NCBI RefSeq assembly: GCF_004920835.1
Contig: NZ_QFHO01000019.1
Span: forward strand, 20,143-84,142
Direction of reading: 5' to 3'
Source of the DNA: Stenotrophomonas maltophilia
Lineage (GTDB): Bacteria; Pseudomonadota; Gammaproteobacteria; Xanthomonadales; Xanthomonadaceae
Length of the DNA: 64,000 nt
Under the pieces are notes generated by a model. It saw nothing but the letters and a program-made list of their open reading frames with translations, had not been told where the DNA came from and ran no database searches. Positions 25,857-35,501 of the stretch are shown in pieces; the stretch's first letter is position 1; the number at the start of each line of letters is the position of its first letter. Both the position numbers and the translations under genes were made by a program.

Positions 25857-26789
25857 ATGACCGCCGACCCCAGCATCCACACCATCGATACCGGTTTCCA
25901 GCGCCCGGATTTCGACGCGGCGTATCTGATCGTTGAAAACGGCCGTGCCGCGTTCGTCGACTGCGGCACCGGCCTGTCGGTACCGGCGATGCTGCAGGCG
26001 CTGGCGGAGGCCGGTCTGGGCGTGGAAGCAGTGGACTGGCTGCTGCTCACGCACGTACATCTGGACCACGCCGGTGGTGCAGGCCTGCTGATGCAGCAGC
26101 TGCCGAATGCGAAGGCGGTGCTGCATCCGCGCGGTGCGCCGCACATGATCGATCCGACCCGGCTGATTGCCGGCGCCACCGCGGTGTACGGCGCCGAAGA
26201 GATCGCGCGCAGCTATGGTCGCATCGAGGCGATTCCGGAGCACCGTGTGGTGGTGGCCGAAGACGGCCACCGCATCGACCTGGCCGGCCGCGAACTGGTG
26301 CTGTTGCATACGCCGGGCCACGCGCTGCACCACTACTGCGTGTGGGATGCGCGCAGCCACAGCTGGTTCACCGGCGATACGTTCGGTATCTCCTACCGTG
26401 AGCTGGACAGTGCGCAGGGTGCTTTCATCTTCCCGACTTCGTCGCCGGTGCAGTTCGATCCAGAAGCGATGAAGGCTTCGATCCGGCGCATGCTCGATTA
26501 CGCGCCGCAAGCGATGTACCTGACCCACTACGGTCGTGTGGAACAGGTGGAGAAACTGGCCGACGACCTGTTCGAACAGATCGATGCGATGGCCGCCATC
26601 GGCCGCCAGTGCGATGGTCGACCGGATCGCCACCGCTGCCTGCTGGCCGCACTGCAGGCGCTGTACCTGGAACGTGCACAACTGCATGGCTGTGCGCTGG
26701 ACGATGCCGCGGTGACCGCTGTTCTGGCGATGGACATCGAACTCAACGCCCAAGGCCTGGCCTGCTGGCTGGATCGCATCAGCAAGTAG
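25857..26789 (+). CDS. MBL-fold metallo-hydrolase
   Basis: A 310-residue metallo-beta-lactamase-fold hydrolase with the di-metal motif THVHLDHAGG (about 65-74), HTPGHALHHYCVWD, WFTGDTFGISY and LTHYGRVEQVEKL, that is, the full ligand set. The C-terminal ~90 residues are helical. Substrate unknown: glyoxalase II-, lactonase- and phosphodiesterase-like enzymes share this core. The stop TAG is part of the GTAG head of a SMAG unit. Confidence 0.88.
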   Translation: MTADPSIHTIDTGFQRPDFDAAYLIVENGRAAFVDCGTGLSVPAMLQALAEAGLGVEAVDWLLLTHVHLDHAGGAGLLMQQLPNAKAVLHPRGAPHMIDPTRLIAGATAVYGAEEIARSYGRIEAIPEHRVVVAEDGHRIDLAGRELVLLHTPGHALHHYCVWDARSHSWFTGDTFGISYRELDSAQGAFIFPTSSPVQFDPEAMKASIRRMLDYAPQAMYLTHYGRVEQVEKLADDLFEQIDAMAAIGRQCDGRPDRHRCLLAALQALYLERAQLHGCALDDAAVTAVLAMDIELNAQGLACWLDRISK

Positions 26790-26807
26790 ATCCACGCCAT
26801 GCGTGGA
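26786..26807. repeat. Single SMAG unit overlapping a stop codon
   Basis: GTAGATCCACGCCATGCGTGGA, a GTAG-headed hairpin with stem TCCACGC/GCGTGGA. The TAG at 26787-26789 terminates the MBL hydrolase. Confidence 0.85.
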
Positions 26808-26885
26808 TGACGTTGGCCCAGGCTGCGCCGCGGTGTCACGACCACGTTACACTCTGGTGACTTCCAAGCTAGCCGTGGTATTGCC

Positions 26886-28547
26886 GTGAATCCGATGCGC
26901 GTGTTGCTGCTGTCGTCCTGCCTGTTCGTCGGTGGCCTGGCCCATGCGGCCAACGACCTGCCGGGTGGCGGCATCGATCCGCAGGCACTGTCGCGCCATG
27001 TGCGCGTGCTGGCGTCGGATGAATTCGAGGGCCGTGCACCGGCCACCGAGGGTGAAGAGCGCACGGTGCAGTACCTGATCGAGCAGTTCCGCAGCTACGG
27101 CCTGCAGCCGGGCGGCGTGGACGGCAGCTGGGTGCAGCCGGTGCCGCTGGTGCGCGCACAGCTGGATGGCGCGGCCAAGGCCAGCCTGTCGCTGAAGCAG
27201 GGCAAGCGCGCGCTGGCCAACGGCGTGGACGTGACCCTGCAGAGCCTGCAGCCGCGCAAGCGCGTGCAGATCAAGGACGCGCCGCTGGTATTCGTCGGCT
27301 ACGGCATCGACGCGCCGGAACGGCAGTGGAACGACTACAAGGACGTGGACCTGCACGGCAAGATCGCGGTGGTGCTGATCAACGACGCCGATTTCGAAGC
27401 CGATGCGCCGGGTGCATTTGATGGCAAGGCGGTGACCTACTACGGCCGTTGGACCTACAAGTTCGAGGAAGCCGCACGCCGTGGTGCCGAGGGCGTGCTG
27501 ATCGTGCACGAGACTGCACCGGCTGCATATGGCTGGGCCACGGTGAAGAGCTCGGGCACCTCGCCGCTGTTCGACATCGAACGCGGCCAGGCCGAGGCGA
27601 TGGCCCAGCACACGCCGCTGCGCGGCTGGATGCAGCGCGAGCTGGCCGAAGCGATCTTCGCCGACGCCGGCCTCGACTTCGATGCCGAGAAGCGCAAGGC
27701 GATGCGTGCCGACTTCCGCCCGGTGGCACTGGACAACGCGAAGCTGAGCGTGGATTTCGCGCTCAAGCGCGAGCAGGTGGTGACCCGCAACGTGGTGGCC
27801 AAGCTGCCTGGTGGCGAGCATGCCGACGAGGCGGTGATCTTCTCTGCGCACTGGGATGCCTTCGGTATCGGCCAGGCCGATGCCAAGGGCGACCGCATCC
27901 GCCGCGGCGCGATCGACAACGCCACCGGCGTGGCCACGGTGCTGGAACTGGGTCGCGTGTTCGCCGCCGGCCCGCAGCCGCAGCGCACGCTGTACTTCGT
28001 GGCCCTCACCGCCGAAGAGAAGGGGCTGCTGGGCGCCAGCTACTACGCCGCGCACCCGCTGGCGCCGTTGGACAAGACCGCTGCAGTGCTGAACATCGAG
28101 ATGTTCAGCCCGGATGGTGCGACCCGTGACATCGCCTCGTGGGGCAAGGGCCGGGTCTCGCTGGAAGGCGACCTGGAACGCGTGGCCAAGGCCCGTGGCC
28201 GCGGCTACAGCCCGGACCCGAACCTGGAAGCCGGCTTCTTCTACCGTGCCGACCACTTCGCCTTCGCCCGGCTGGGTGTGCCGGCGATCACCATCGGCCC
28301 GGGCCTGGACAAGCTGGACGGTGGCGTTGAAGCCGGCCGCGCGCTGCGCGAGAAGTACTTCGCCGACTGCTACCACCAGGCCTGCGATGCGTGGACGCCG
28401 AGCTGGGATCCGAGCGGCCACGCCGCCGATACACTGCTGGTCTACGACCTGGGCGCCGAGCTGGCCAACAGCCGCCGCTGGCCGACGTGGGAGAAGGAAT
28501 CGGAGTTCCACGGCGCGCGCGACAAGAGCGAAGCGGCCCGCCGCTGA
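26886..28547 (+). CDS. Secreted M28-family zinc aminopeptidase
   Basis: A 553-residue exported metallopeptidase: signal peptide (RVLLLSSCLFVGGLAHA), a protease-associated insert (about 120-220; DAPLVFVGYGIDAPERQWNDYK), and the M28 core. Zinc ligands are suggested by SAHWDAFG (His322), IDNATGVA, LTAEEKGLLGAS and RADHFAFARLG. Such enzymes release N-terminal residues in the periplasm or outside the cell. The start is GTG 26886; ATG 26895 is an equally possible start within the signal peptide. Confidence 0.92.
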   Translation: MNPMRVLLLSSCLFVGGLAHAANDLPGGGIDPQALSRHVRVLASDEFEGRAPATEGEERTVQYLIEQFRSYGLQPGGVDGSWVQPVPLVRAQLDGAAKASLSLKQGKRALANGVDVTLQSLQPRKRVQIKDAPLVFVGYGIDAPERQWNDYKDVDLHGKIAVVLINDADFEADAPGAFDGKAVTYYGRWTYKFEEAARRGAEGVLIVHETAPAAYGWATVKSSGTSPLFDIERGQAEAMAQHTPLRGWMQRELAEAIFADAGLDFDAEKRKAMRADFRPVALDNAKLSVDFALKREQVVTRNVVAKLPGGEHADEAVIFSAHWDAFGIGQADAKGDRIRRGAIDNATGVATVLELGRVFAAGPQPQRTLYFVALTAEEKGLLGASYYAAHPLAPLDKTAAVLNIEMFSPDGATRDIASWGKGRVSLEGDLERVAKARGRGYSPDPNLEAGFFYRADHFAFARLGVPAITIGPGLDKLDGGVEAGRALREKYFADCYHQACDAWTPSWDPSGHAADTLLVYDLGAELANSRRWPTWEKESEFHGARDKSEAARR

Positions 28548-28551
28548 GGGG

Positions 28552-28628
28552 GTAGTGCCGGCCGCTGGCCGGCAACCTCATGAACCTTCGGAAAGACGGC
28601 GTGGTTGCCGGCCAGCGGCCGGCACTAC
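28552..28628. repeat. SMAG dimer
   Basis: GTAGTGCCGGCCGCTGGCC unit at the left and inverse copy ending CCGGCACTAC at 28628, separated by about 28 bases, directly after the M28 peptidase. Confidence 0.93.
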
Positions 28629-28809
28629 CGACGCCGGCGCAGCATGCGCCCCAGCTGGCGGCTGCGAGTGCTGCCAGATAGCAGGCCACCATCGTGCGCA
28701 GGCCAATGCCGTGGCTGCGGCCAGCGTCGCCGCGATTCACATCAGTGGCGTGGCGGAAGACGCAGCGGCCACCGGCATTGCACCGGTGGCCGCGATCATG
28801 ACGGCGCGC

Positions 28810-30144
28810 TTACTTGCGGGTGCCGTCGAGCCAGTTCGGGCCCTTGTTGGTGAGGAAGAACACATAGACCACCAACGATACCGCGATCGTCGCGGTGACG
28901 TAGATGGCGAACCAGTCCACGTGGCCGGTCTTCAGCGCGCCCTGGTACAGCAGCGGGGCGGTGCCGCCGAACAGCGAGTTGGCCAGTGCATAGCCCAGGC
29001 CCACACCCAGTGCACGCACGTGGGTGGGGAACAGTTCGGCCTTCACCACCGCGTTGATGGAGGTGTAGCCGGTGAGGATGACGAAGCCCAGCGCGAGGGT
29101 CAGGAATGCCAGGGTGGCGTCATGCTGGTGCGGCAGCTGGGTGATCAGGTACCAGCTGTACAGCACGCCGCCGACGCCGAAGAACACCAGCAGGGTCTTG
29201 CGGCCGATGATGTCCGACAGCCAGCCACCGACCGGCTGCAGCACCATCAGGAAGGCCAGCACGCCCAGGTTGATCAGCGTGCCGGTCATCGGATCATTGG
29301 CGGCGAAGGCACTCTGGATCATCTTCGGGCCGTTCACCGAATAGGTGTAGAAGGCCACGGTGCCACCGGCGGTAATCAGGAAGCACAGCAGCAGCGGCCG
29401 CCACTGGTGCACGAACAGCTCGTACATCGAGCCGGACTTCTGTGCCTTGCCCTCGCGTGCCGCCTCGATGGACGACTCCGACAGCGACTCGTCCATGCCA
29501 CGGCGCAGCCAGAACACCACCACCGCCGCGATGCCACCGATGCCGAAGGCGATGCGCCAGCCCCATTCGGAGATTTCCGGCTTGCCCCAGAAGGTCAGCA
29601 TCAGCAGCAGGGTCAGCTGGGCCAGCACATGGCCACCGACCAGGGTGACGTAGTGGAAGGAGGACAGGAAGCCACGGCGGCCGGGGATGGCAGCCTCGGA
29701 CATGTAGGTGGCACTGGCACCGTACTCGCCGCCGGTGGCGAAGCCCTGCAGCAACCGCGCGAACAGCAGGATCACTGCCGCCCAGATACCGATGCTGGCG
29801 GCGGTGGGGGTGATGGCGATGAGGAACGAGCAGGCCGCCATCAGCGTGACCGACACGGTCAGGGCCTGGCGACGGCCATGGCGGTCGGCGAAGCGGCCGA
29901 AGAACCAGGCGCCGATCGGGCGCATCAGGAAGGTTGCCGCGAAGATCGCCCACACGTACATGGTGGAGTTCTTGTCATCCGGCGAGAAGAACTGCGATTC
30001 GAAGTACACGGCGAATACCGAGTACACGTAGACGTCGTACCACTCCACCAGGTTGCCGGCGGAGCCTTTGAGGGTATTGGAGATGGAGCGCCGCAGCGCG
30101 GCGCCGTCGGTGCTGGGGACAGCGGAATGGGACGTGGTGCTCAT
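28810..30144 (-). CDS. Metabolite:H+ symporter (MHS family, alpha-ketoglutarate permease-like)
   Basis: A 444-residue MFS symporter with twelve predicted helices. GNLVEWYDVYVYSVFAVYF, FLMRPIGAWFFGRFADRHGRR, LQGFATGGEYGAS and YMSEAAIPGRRGF are the MHS-family signatures shared by KgtP and related dicarboxylate/osmolyte symporters. 2-oxoglutarate is the most likely substrate but is not proven by sequence. It is divergent from a drug/metabolite exporter across 312 bases. Confidence 0.9.
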   Translation of the reverse strand: MSTTSHSAVPSTDGAALRRSISNTLKGSAGNLVEWYDVYVYSVFAVYFESQFFSPDDKNSTMYVWAIFAATFLMRPIGAWFFGRFADRHGRRQALTVSVTLMAACSFLIAITPTAASIGIWAAVILLFARLLQGFATGGEYGASATYMSEAAIPGRRGFLSSFHYVTLVGGHVLAQLTLLLMLTFWGKPEISEWGWRIAFGIGGIAAVVVFWLRRGMDESLSESSIEAAREGKAQKSGSMYELFVHQWRPLLLCFLITAGGTVAFYTYSVNGPKMIQSAFAANDPMTGTLINLGVLAFLMVLQPVGGWLSDIIGRKTLLVFFGVGGVLYSWYLITQLPHQHDATLAFLTLALGFVILTGYTSINAVVKAELFPTHVRALGVGLGYALANSLFGGTAPLLYQGALKTGHVDWFAIYVTATIAVSLVVYVFFLTNKGPNWLDGTRK

Positions 30145-30456
30145 CCGGGTGGGAATCCTCGATGCGGCGCTTCCGTGCGGGAAAGATCGGTGCCAGCCGC
30201 GCGCGGGGCGCTTGCGGCCAGCCTCCTAGGTAATGCATCCCACGTCAACGCCGGGTGCCGAACGAGCGGGCGGGGAATGGGACCGGACAGGGTGACAGCG
30301 GGCGCCAGACGGGCCTATAGCTAAATCGTCGTACGCCCTTTCGCGTCCGGCACCCGGGAAGATCGCCCATCCGAGTTGCAGTGTGTTGAAAACCGGGGTT
30401 ATTTCAGCCGGCCGAACGTCCTAGAATCCGCGTTCCCCCGGCCCCTCTGGTGCGTC
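30145..30456. other. Divergent intergenic region without a gene
   Basis: 312 bases between the MHS symporter and the EamA exporter. TAGAAT at 30422-30427 is a plausible -10 for the rightward gene, with no good -35. No ORF with codon bias or repeat was seen. Confidence 0.5.
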
Positions 30457-31362
30457 ATGTCGGCTCCCCCTGTTCCGTCTGCGGCTGCCCCCCGGGGTGG
30501 CCTTGTCGCGTTGGCGCTGCTGCTGGTCTACGTGGTCTGGGGGTCGACCTACCTGGGCATCGCCAAAGCCCTGCACGGCGGCGCGCTGCCGCTGACGATG
30601 GTCTCCGGCAGCCGCTTCATCATTGCCGGTGGCCTGATGTTCCTGGCCCTGCGCCTGTTCTGGAAGATGCCGAACCCGACTCTGCGGCAGTGGCGCAACC
30701 TGGTCATCATGGGCGTGACCATGCTGGTGCTGGGCAACGGCATGGTGGTACTGGCCGAACGCGAGGTGTCTTCGGGCCTGGCCGCCACGGCGGTGGCCTC
30801 GGTGCCATTGTGGATGGCGCTGTTCTCGGCGCTGCGCGGCCAGCACGCCAGCAAGGGTGAATGGCTGGGTATCGCCGTCGGCTTCGTCGGCGTGGTCTGG
30901 CTCAATGCCGGCAGCAGCCTGACCGCTTCGCCCACCGGGCTGGTGCTGCTGCTGATTGCGCCGATCGGCTGGGCGTTCGGCTCGGTGTGGGCGCGCGGGC
31001 TGGACCTGCCGGGCCCGTTCATGACCGCCGCCGGTCAGATGCTCTGCGGCGGCGTGCTGCTGGTGCTGATCGGCCTGGCGGTTGGCGAGCGCCCGACCAC
31101 GCTGCCCGACACCGGCGGCCTGCTGGCGATGGCCTACCTGTGCGTGTTCGGGTCCATCGTCGCCTTCACTGCCTACGTGTGGCTGCTGCAGAACGTGCGC
31201 CCGGCACTGGCGGGCAGCTATGCATACGTCAATCCCGTGATCGCGGTGCTGCTGGGCGCCGCATTGAATGGTGAACGCTTTGGATGGCGGGACTTCCTCG
31301 CCATGGCGGTGATTCTTCTGGGTGTGGTGGTGTTGACGATGGCGAGGACGCGAAAGAAATGA
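30457..31362 (+). CDS. EamA-family drug/metabolite exporter (YedA-like)
   Basis: A 301-residue inner-membrane exporter of ten helices arranged as two EamA repeats. Motifs WGSTYLGIAKAL, SGSRFIIAGGLMFLAL and, near the end, SYAYVNPVIAVLLGAALNGERF fit the YedA branch of the drug/metabolite transporter superfamily. Substrate unknown. Its stop overlaps the next start as ATGA (31359-31362), coupling it to a second EamA protein. Confidence 0.88.
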   Translation: MSAPPVPSAAAPRGGLVALALLLVYVVWGSTYLGIAKALHGGALPLTMVSGSRFIIAGGLMFLALRLFWKMPNPTLRQWRNLVIMGVTMLVLGNGMVVLAEREVSSGLAATAVASVPLWMALFSALRGQHASKGEWLGIAVGFVGVVWLNAGSSLTASPTGLVLLLIAPIGWAFGSVWARGLDLPGPFMTAAGQMLCGGVLLVLIGLAVGERPTTLPDTGGLLAMAYLCVFGSIVAFTAYVWLLQNVRPALAGSYAYVNPVIAVLLGAALNGERFGWRDFLAMAVILLGVVVLTMARTRKK

Positions 31363-32255
31363 GCATGGACGAGAAAGAACAACGCCGTGGCCTGCTGGTC
31401 ACTGCCTCCACCTTCGTGATCTGGGGGCTGGTGCCGGTGTACTGGCACCTGCTCAACGAGGTGCCCTCGTTCCAGATCATCGCCCACCGCATCATCTGGA
31501 GCACCGTGATGGTGCTGGGCTGGCTGCTGCTCAGCTCGCGCCTGGGCTGGTGGAAGAAGATCGCTGCGCAGCCGCGCGCGCTGCCGATCCTGCTGGTGTC
31601 GAGCCTGACCATTGCCTTCAACTGGGGCCTGTACATCTGGGCGATCAATGCCGGCCACGTCATCGAGACCAGCCTGGGCTACTTCATCAATCCGCTGGTG
31701 AACGTGCTGCTGGGCGTACTGGTGCTGAAGGAGCGGCTGCGCCGACTGCAGTGGGTGGCGGTGGCAATGGCGGCGGTGGGTGTGGCCTGGCTGACCATCG
31801 ATGCCGGCACGCCGCCGTGGATCGCGCTGGGCCTGGCCTGTTCGTTCGGCCTGTATGGCCTGTTGCGCAAGCTGGTCTCGGTCGATCCGGTGGCCGGCCT
31901 GGGCGTGGAAAGCCTGTACCTGTTCCTGCCGGCGCTGGCCTTTGCGGTCTGGGCAGAGAACGGCCATGGTGGCGCGTTCTTCCACGGCTGGGGCTGGCGC
32001 AACGACCTGCTGCTGATCTTCGGCGGCGCGATCACTGCGGTACCGCTGATCGGTTTCGCCTACGGCGTGAAGCGCATTCCGCTGTCGCTGGTCGGCATCC
32101 TGCAGTACATCGCGCCGAGCCTGCAGCTGCTGCTGGGCGTGTTCTTCTTCCACGAAGCGTTCGATACCGCCAAGGCGATCGGCTTTGCCGCGATCTGGGC
32201 TGGCCTGATCCTGTTTGTCGGCGACAACATCCGCACGATGCGCGCCAAGCGGTAG
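31359..32255 (+). CDS. rarD: EamA-family transporter RarD
   Basis: A 298-residue ten-helix EamA protein. GLLVTASTFVIWGLVPVYW, RIIWSTVMVL, LYIWAINAGHVIETSLGYFINPL and GVFFFHEAFD are RarD family features (named for a link with chloramphenicol sensitivity in Pseudomonas; substrate unknown). ATG 31359 is chosen for the ATGA overlap with the preceding exporter. The TAG stop is the head of a SMAG unit. Confidence 0.88.
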   Translation: MSMDEKEQRRGLLVTASTFVIWGLVPVYWHLLNEVPSFQIIAHRIIWSTVMVLGWLLLSSRLGWWKKIAAQPRALPILLVSSLTIAFNWGLYIWAINAGHVIETSLGYFINPLVNVLLGVLVLKERLRRLQWVAVAMAAVGVAWLTIDAGTPPWIALGLACSFGLYGLLRKLVSVDPVAGLGVESLYLFLPALAFAVWAENGHGGAFFHGWGWRNDLLLIFGGAITAVPLIGFAYGVKRIPLSLVGILQYIAPSLQLLLGVFFFHEAFDTAKAIGFAAIWAGLILFVGDNIRTMRAKR

Positions 32256-32274
32256 CGCCGGGCCATGCCCGGCG
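32252..32274. repeat. SMAG unit supplying the rarD stop
   Basis: GTAGCGCCGGGCCATGCCC, a GTAG-headed hairpin. TAG 32253-32255 is the rarD stop codon. A related headless hairpin (GCGCCGGGCCATGCCCGGCG) recurs at about 46196-46215. Confidence 0.82.
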
Positions 32275-32281
32275 AAGCCAT

Positions 32282-32319
32282 GGGGCCAGAGCCCTTCGCG
32301 GGCGAAGGGATCCGACCCC
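32282..32319. repeat. GGGGTCAGA-type palindromic repeat
   Basis: GGGGCCAGAGCCCTTCGCG paired with its near-complement ending GGATCCGACCCC; same family as 6811-6906, here with a shorter CTTCGCG core. Confidence 0.82.
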
Positions 32320-32325
32320 GCTCCC

Positions 32326-32359
32326 CAAAAAAGAGCGGCGCCCCGAAGGGCGCCGCTCT
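32326..32359 (-). terminator. Terminator of the TonB receptor gene
   Basis: A perfect 12-base stem (AGAGCGGCGCCC) closed by CGAA, preceded on the + strand by an A-run, so a T-run follows it in the minus direction. Confidence 0.93.
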
Positions 32360-32413
32360 GCTTCCATCCACAGCCAGGAGAGAGATGGCTGTGGCGGGAA
32401 CGCGGTTGCAGGC

Positions 32414-35239
32414 TTAGAAGCGCTGCTGGTACTTCATGTACATGAAGCGGCCGATGTCGAAGCCACCGTAGTAGGTGAAGCTGCTGTTCGGCTGGCTGTA
32501 CATGATCGGACCCTGGTGGTTGAACACGTTGTTCACGCCCAGCGACACGGTGCCGTCCCACGGCAGGTTGTAACGCACCTGCAGGTCGTGGAAGGTGTTG
32601 GAGCCCACCTTGTTGGTCGGCGATGCGCTGGTGTACGACGAGCTGAAGCCCGGCAGGTTGCACTCGTCCATGTACGAGCACTTCTCCTTCATGCTGGAGT
32701 AGTAGCGCGCGGTCCAGCCGATGCCGAAGTCGCCGTACTGCCAATCCAGGTTGAAGGTCGAGCGGACACGGAACTCGCCGCCCCAGCTGGTGCGCTGTTC
32801 CACCGGCGTGGTCGCGGCGTTGTCGTTGCGCTGCCTCAGGTAGTCGGTGTAGGTGGTGTTCCAGTTGACGGCGAACTGGCCGAACGTGGTTTCCGGCAGG
32901 CGGTAACGCACATTGATGTCATAGCCGGCGGTTTCGCGGAAACCCGCATTGACCAGCGAGCGGTCCAGGCTGTTGACCTGGCCGTTGCTGCCGCGGGTGA
33001 AGCGGCCGCACGCGGCATCCGAACCCTGCACGTAGCACTGTTCGAGAATGCTGTTGGCGGTCTCGGAGACAATGGCGTTGTTGATGCGGATCTTCCACCA
33101 GTCGAGGCTGACATCCAGGCCGGCGACGAAGTCCGGGCTGTACACCAGGCCCACGGTCCAGGTCTTGGCGGTTTCCGGCTTCAGCTCTGCGTTGAAACCG
33201 GAGTTGAAGTCGACGGTCGACTGCTGGCCCGGCTTGGTGGCAACAGTGCCATCGCTGTTGAGCTGGCGGAAGTTGGCCGGCACCTTCAGCGCCTGGCAGC
33301 GGGCGGCAACGGTCGGGCTGGTCGCAGCGGTACCGAACGAGGTATCGCACGGATCGGTGAACGAATCGCGGGTACTGACGGTGCCACCGTACAGGTCATC
33401 CACGGTCGGCGCACGGAAGCCGGTGCCGTAGGTGGCGCGCACCAGCAGGCTGTCGATCGGCTTCCACTTCAGGCCGAACTTGCTGTTGGTGGTCGAACCG
33501 AAGTTGTTGTAATCCGAGTAGCGACCGGCCACGTCCAGCGACAGTTCGCGCGCGAACGGCAGATCGGTCAGCAGCGGCACCTGCAGCTCCAGGTAGACCT
33601 CGTTGAGCGAGTAGTCGCCACGGGTCGGCTGGCCGGTGGTGCCGACGATCTCGCCCTTCTGCACCCGCATGTCCGGGGTGTAGCTGGCCTCTTCGCTGCG
33701 GTGCTCGAAGCCCATCGCGCCCATGATGTCGCCGGCCGGCAGGGTGAACAGCGAACCGGAGATGTTGGCGCTGGCCACCTTGGTGGTGCTCTTCATCTTG
33801 TCGACGAAGCGCGCGAACAGGTAGTCCTGCACGTCCTGGTTGCTCAGCGAGCCGGGGCCGGTGTAACCCATCGGCGCAGCCGGGTTCCACGGCACGCAGC
33901 CGGCGATCACCGCACCCGGTGCGCCGCAGCGGGCCACGTTGCCATCCATGAAGGACGGACCGACCGCCTGGTTGACGTGCGGCTGGTACATGCTGCCGGT
34001 ACCGATGCGCTCGCCTTCATTGCGGTTGTACATGTAGCTGACGTTCCAGTCCCAGTACCGCGAACCGGTTTCGAAGCTGCCTTCCAGGCCGATGCTGGCG
34101 CGCTTGGTCTCCAGATTGTTCTCGGTGCCGCGCGGCAGCTCCTCGGAGCGGTGCGCGAACAGCACATCCTGGCCCCACAGGTTGAACGTACTGTCCTTGG
34201 ACAGGGCGGCACGGCTGCCGTTACGCGCCTGGGCGGCGCTGACCGAGTACGGGTAGCCGGCCAGCTGCTTGGTCGATTCGCGCTTGCTGTACAGCGCGTC
34301 GGCGACGATGCGCAGGTCGTCGGTGATCGAGAAGCCACCGTTGGCGAACACCGAGGTGCGCTCCAGGCCGGTCAGCAGGCTCATGTTGGTCTTGCTGTTG
34401 GCACCATCGGCCGGATCCGGTGCGTGGAAGTTGCTCTTCTGGCTCGGATCGCCGCCCGGGCCCACGGTCAGGTTCTTGCCACCGACGGTGACGTAGCCCC
34501 ACGGGGTATTGCCGTTCAGGTTGTCGGTCGGGTGGCGCGGGCCGTTGGGATAGCGGCTGAACTCGCGATCCTTGCCCAGCACTTCGTCTTCCTTGGTGCG
34601 CTCGGCACCCACGGTGAACCAGCCGCGGTCGAAGGTCTTGCCGAAGGTGGCGCTATAGGAACGCTTCTGGCCGTCACCCTGGCCGTACTGTCCGACGTAG
34701 ACGCTGGCTTCGCCACCATCGAAGTTCTTGCGGGTGATGATGTTGACCACGCCGGCGACCGCGTCCGAGCCATACAGAGCGGATGCACCGTCGGTCAGCA
34801 CTTCCACGCGCTCGACGATGGCCGACGGGATCGAGGCCAGGTCGGAGTAACCGCCGGCGCTGACGCCCATGCGGCGGCCGTCGATCAGCACCAGGCTGCG
34901 TTCCGGGCCGAGGTTGCGCAGGCTGACGTACATGCCGCCGAAGTCGCGCGAGGAGGTCAGCGAAGACGCGCGGCCCATGCTCGGCGAACCTGCGGCGGGA
35001 ATGTCCTGCAGGATGTCGGCGACGTTGACGTAGCCCTTCTTCTCGATCTCGGCGCGGTTGAGCGCGATCACCGGCTGTGCGGTCTCGACACTGGCCTGGC
35101 GGATGCGCGAGCCGGTGATTTCGATGCGGTCGAGAGTGGTGGTGGCGTCGCCGGTGCTCTGTGCGAAGGCGGGGGTGGTGCAGCTGGCGGCCAGCGCGAT
35201 GACGATCGCGTTGCGCAGCGGATTGGTTCTCAGGGACAT
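32414..35239 (-). CDS. TonB-dependent outer membrane receptor
   Basis: A 941-residue receptor: signal peptide (NAIVIALAASCTTPAFAQ), plug domain beginning near TLDRIEITGSRIRQ (with VNVADILQDIPAAG, RNLGPERSLVLIDGRRM, IVERVEVLTDGASALYGSDAVAGVVNIITRK), and a 22-strand barrel ending YMKYQQRF with the terminal Phe of outer-membrane proteins. Several paired cysteines in extracellular loops (CGAPGAVIAGC, CYVQGSDAAC, CSYMDEC) suggest disulfides. The subgroup is large in xanthomonads; the ligand (peptide, carbohydrate or siderophore) cannot be told. It is monocistronic, with a strong terminator. Confidence 0.92.
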   Translation of the reverse strand: MSLRTNPLRNAIVIALAASCTTPAFAQSTGDATTTLDRIEITGSRIRQASVETAQPVIALNRAEIEKKGYVNVADILQDIPAAGSPSMGRASSLTSSRDFGGMYVSLRNLGPERSLVLIDGRRMGVSAGGYSDLASIPSAIVERVEVLTDGASALYGSDAVAGVVNIITRKNFDGGEASVYVGQYGQGDGQKRSYSATFGKTFDRGWFTVGAERTKEDEVLGKDREFSRYPNGPRHPTDNLNGNTPWGYVTVGGKNLTVGPGGDPSQKSNFHAPDPADGANSKTNMSLLTGLERTSVFANGGFSITDDLRIVADALYSKRESTKQLAGYPYSVSAAQARNGSRAALSKDSTFNLWGQDVLFAHRSEELPRGTENNLETKRASIGLEGSFETGSRYWDWNVSYMYNRNEGERIGTGSMYQPHVNQAVGPSFMDGNVARCGAPGAVIAGCVPWNPAAPMGYTGPGSLSNQDVQDYLFARFVDKMKSTTKVASANISGSLFTLPAGDIMGAMGFEHRSEEASYTPDMRVQKGEIVGTTGQPTRGDYSLNEVYLELQVPLLTDLPFARELSLDVAGRYSDYNNFGSTTNSKFGLKWKPIDSLLVRATYGTGFRAPTVDDLYGGTVSTRDSFTDPCDTSFGTAATSPTVAARCQALKVPANFRQLNSDGTVATKPGQQSTVDFNSGFNAELKPETAKTWTVGLVYSPDFVAGLDVSLDWWKIRINNAIVSETANSILEQCYVQGSDAACGRFTRGSNGQVNSLDRSLVNAGFRETAGYDINVRYRLPETTFGQFAVNWNTTYTDYLRQRNDNAATTPVEQRTSWGGEFRVRSTFNLDWQYGDFGIGWTARYYSSMKEKCSYMDECNLPGFSSSYTSASPTNKVGSNTFHDLQVRYNLPWDGTVSLGVNNVFNHQGPIMYSQPNSSFTYYGGFDIGRFMYMKYQQRF

Positions 35240-35501
35240 CCGTGAAATCTCGTGTTTCAGAAAAAACATGCGCCCGTTCTGTGGGCGCGTGGGGTGCTGC
35301 AAACCAACGTGGGGGCGCGATTCTAGATTGTTTCCATTCGTAACTGTTTGTCGCTGCGCCGCGAATGTGCGCGAAAATGAATCGCAACCAACAATCCACA
35401 GATGCACTGTGCGCAGCGTCACGCGCGTTGCGTTTGCGACGGGCAGAGGCATCGGTAGCGGCGGTATCTACGCAATCTGTAGCGACAACCACCCAGATCG
35501 T

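Noticed and set aside
28114..30324. 736-codon + strand frame across the M28 peptidase end and the MHS symporter
   Set aside because: Passes through a SMAG dimer and is antisense to the symporter; no domain seen.
31550..35245. A 1231-codon open frame on the + strand across the TonB receptor
   Set aside because: It is antisense to a receptor with full domain motifs; long open antisense frames are expected in GC-rich genes, and its protein has no motifs.
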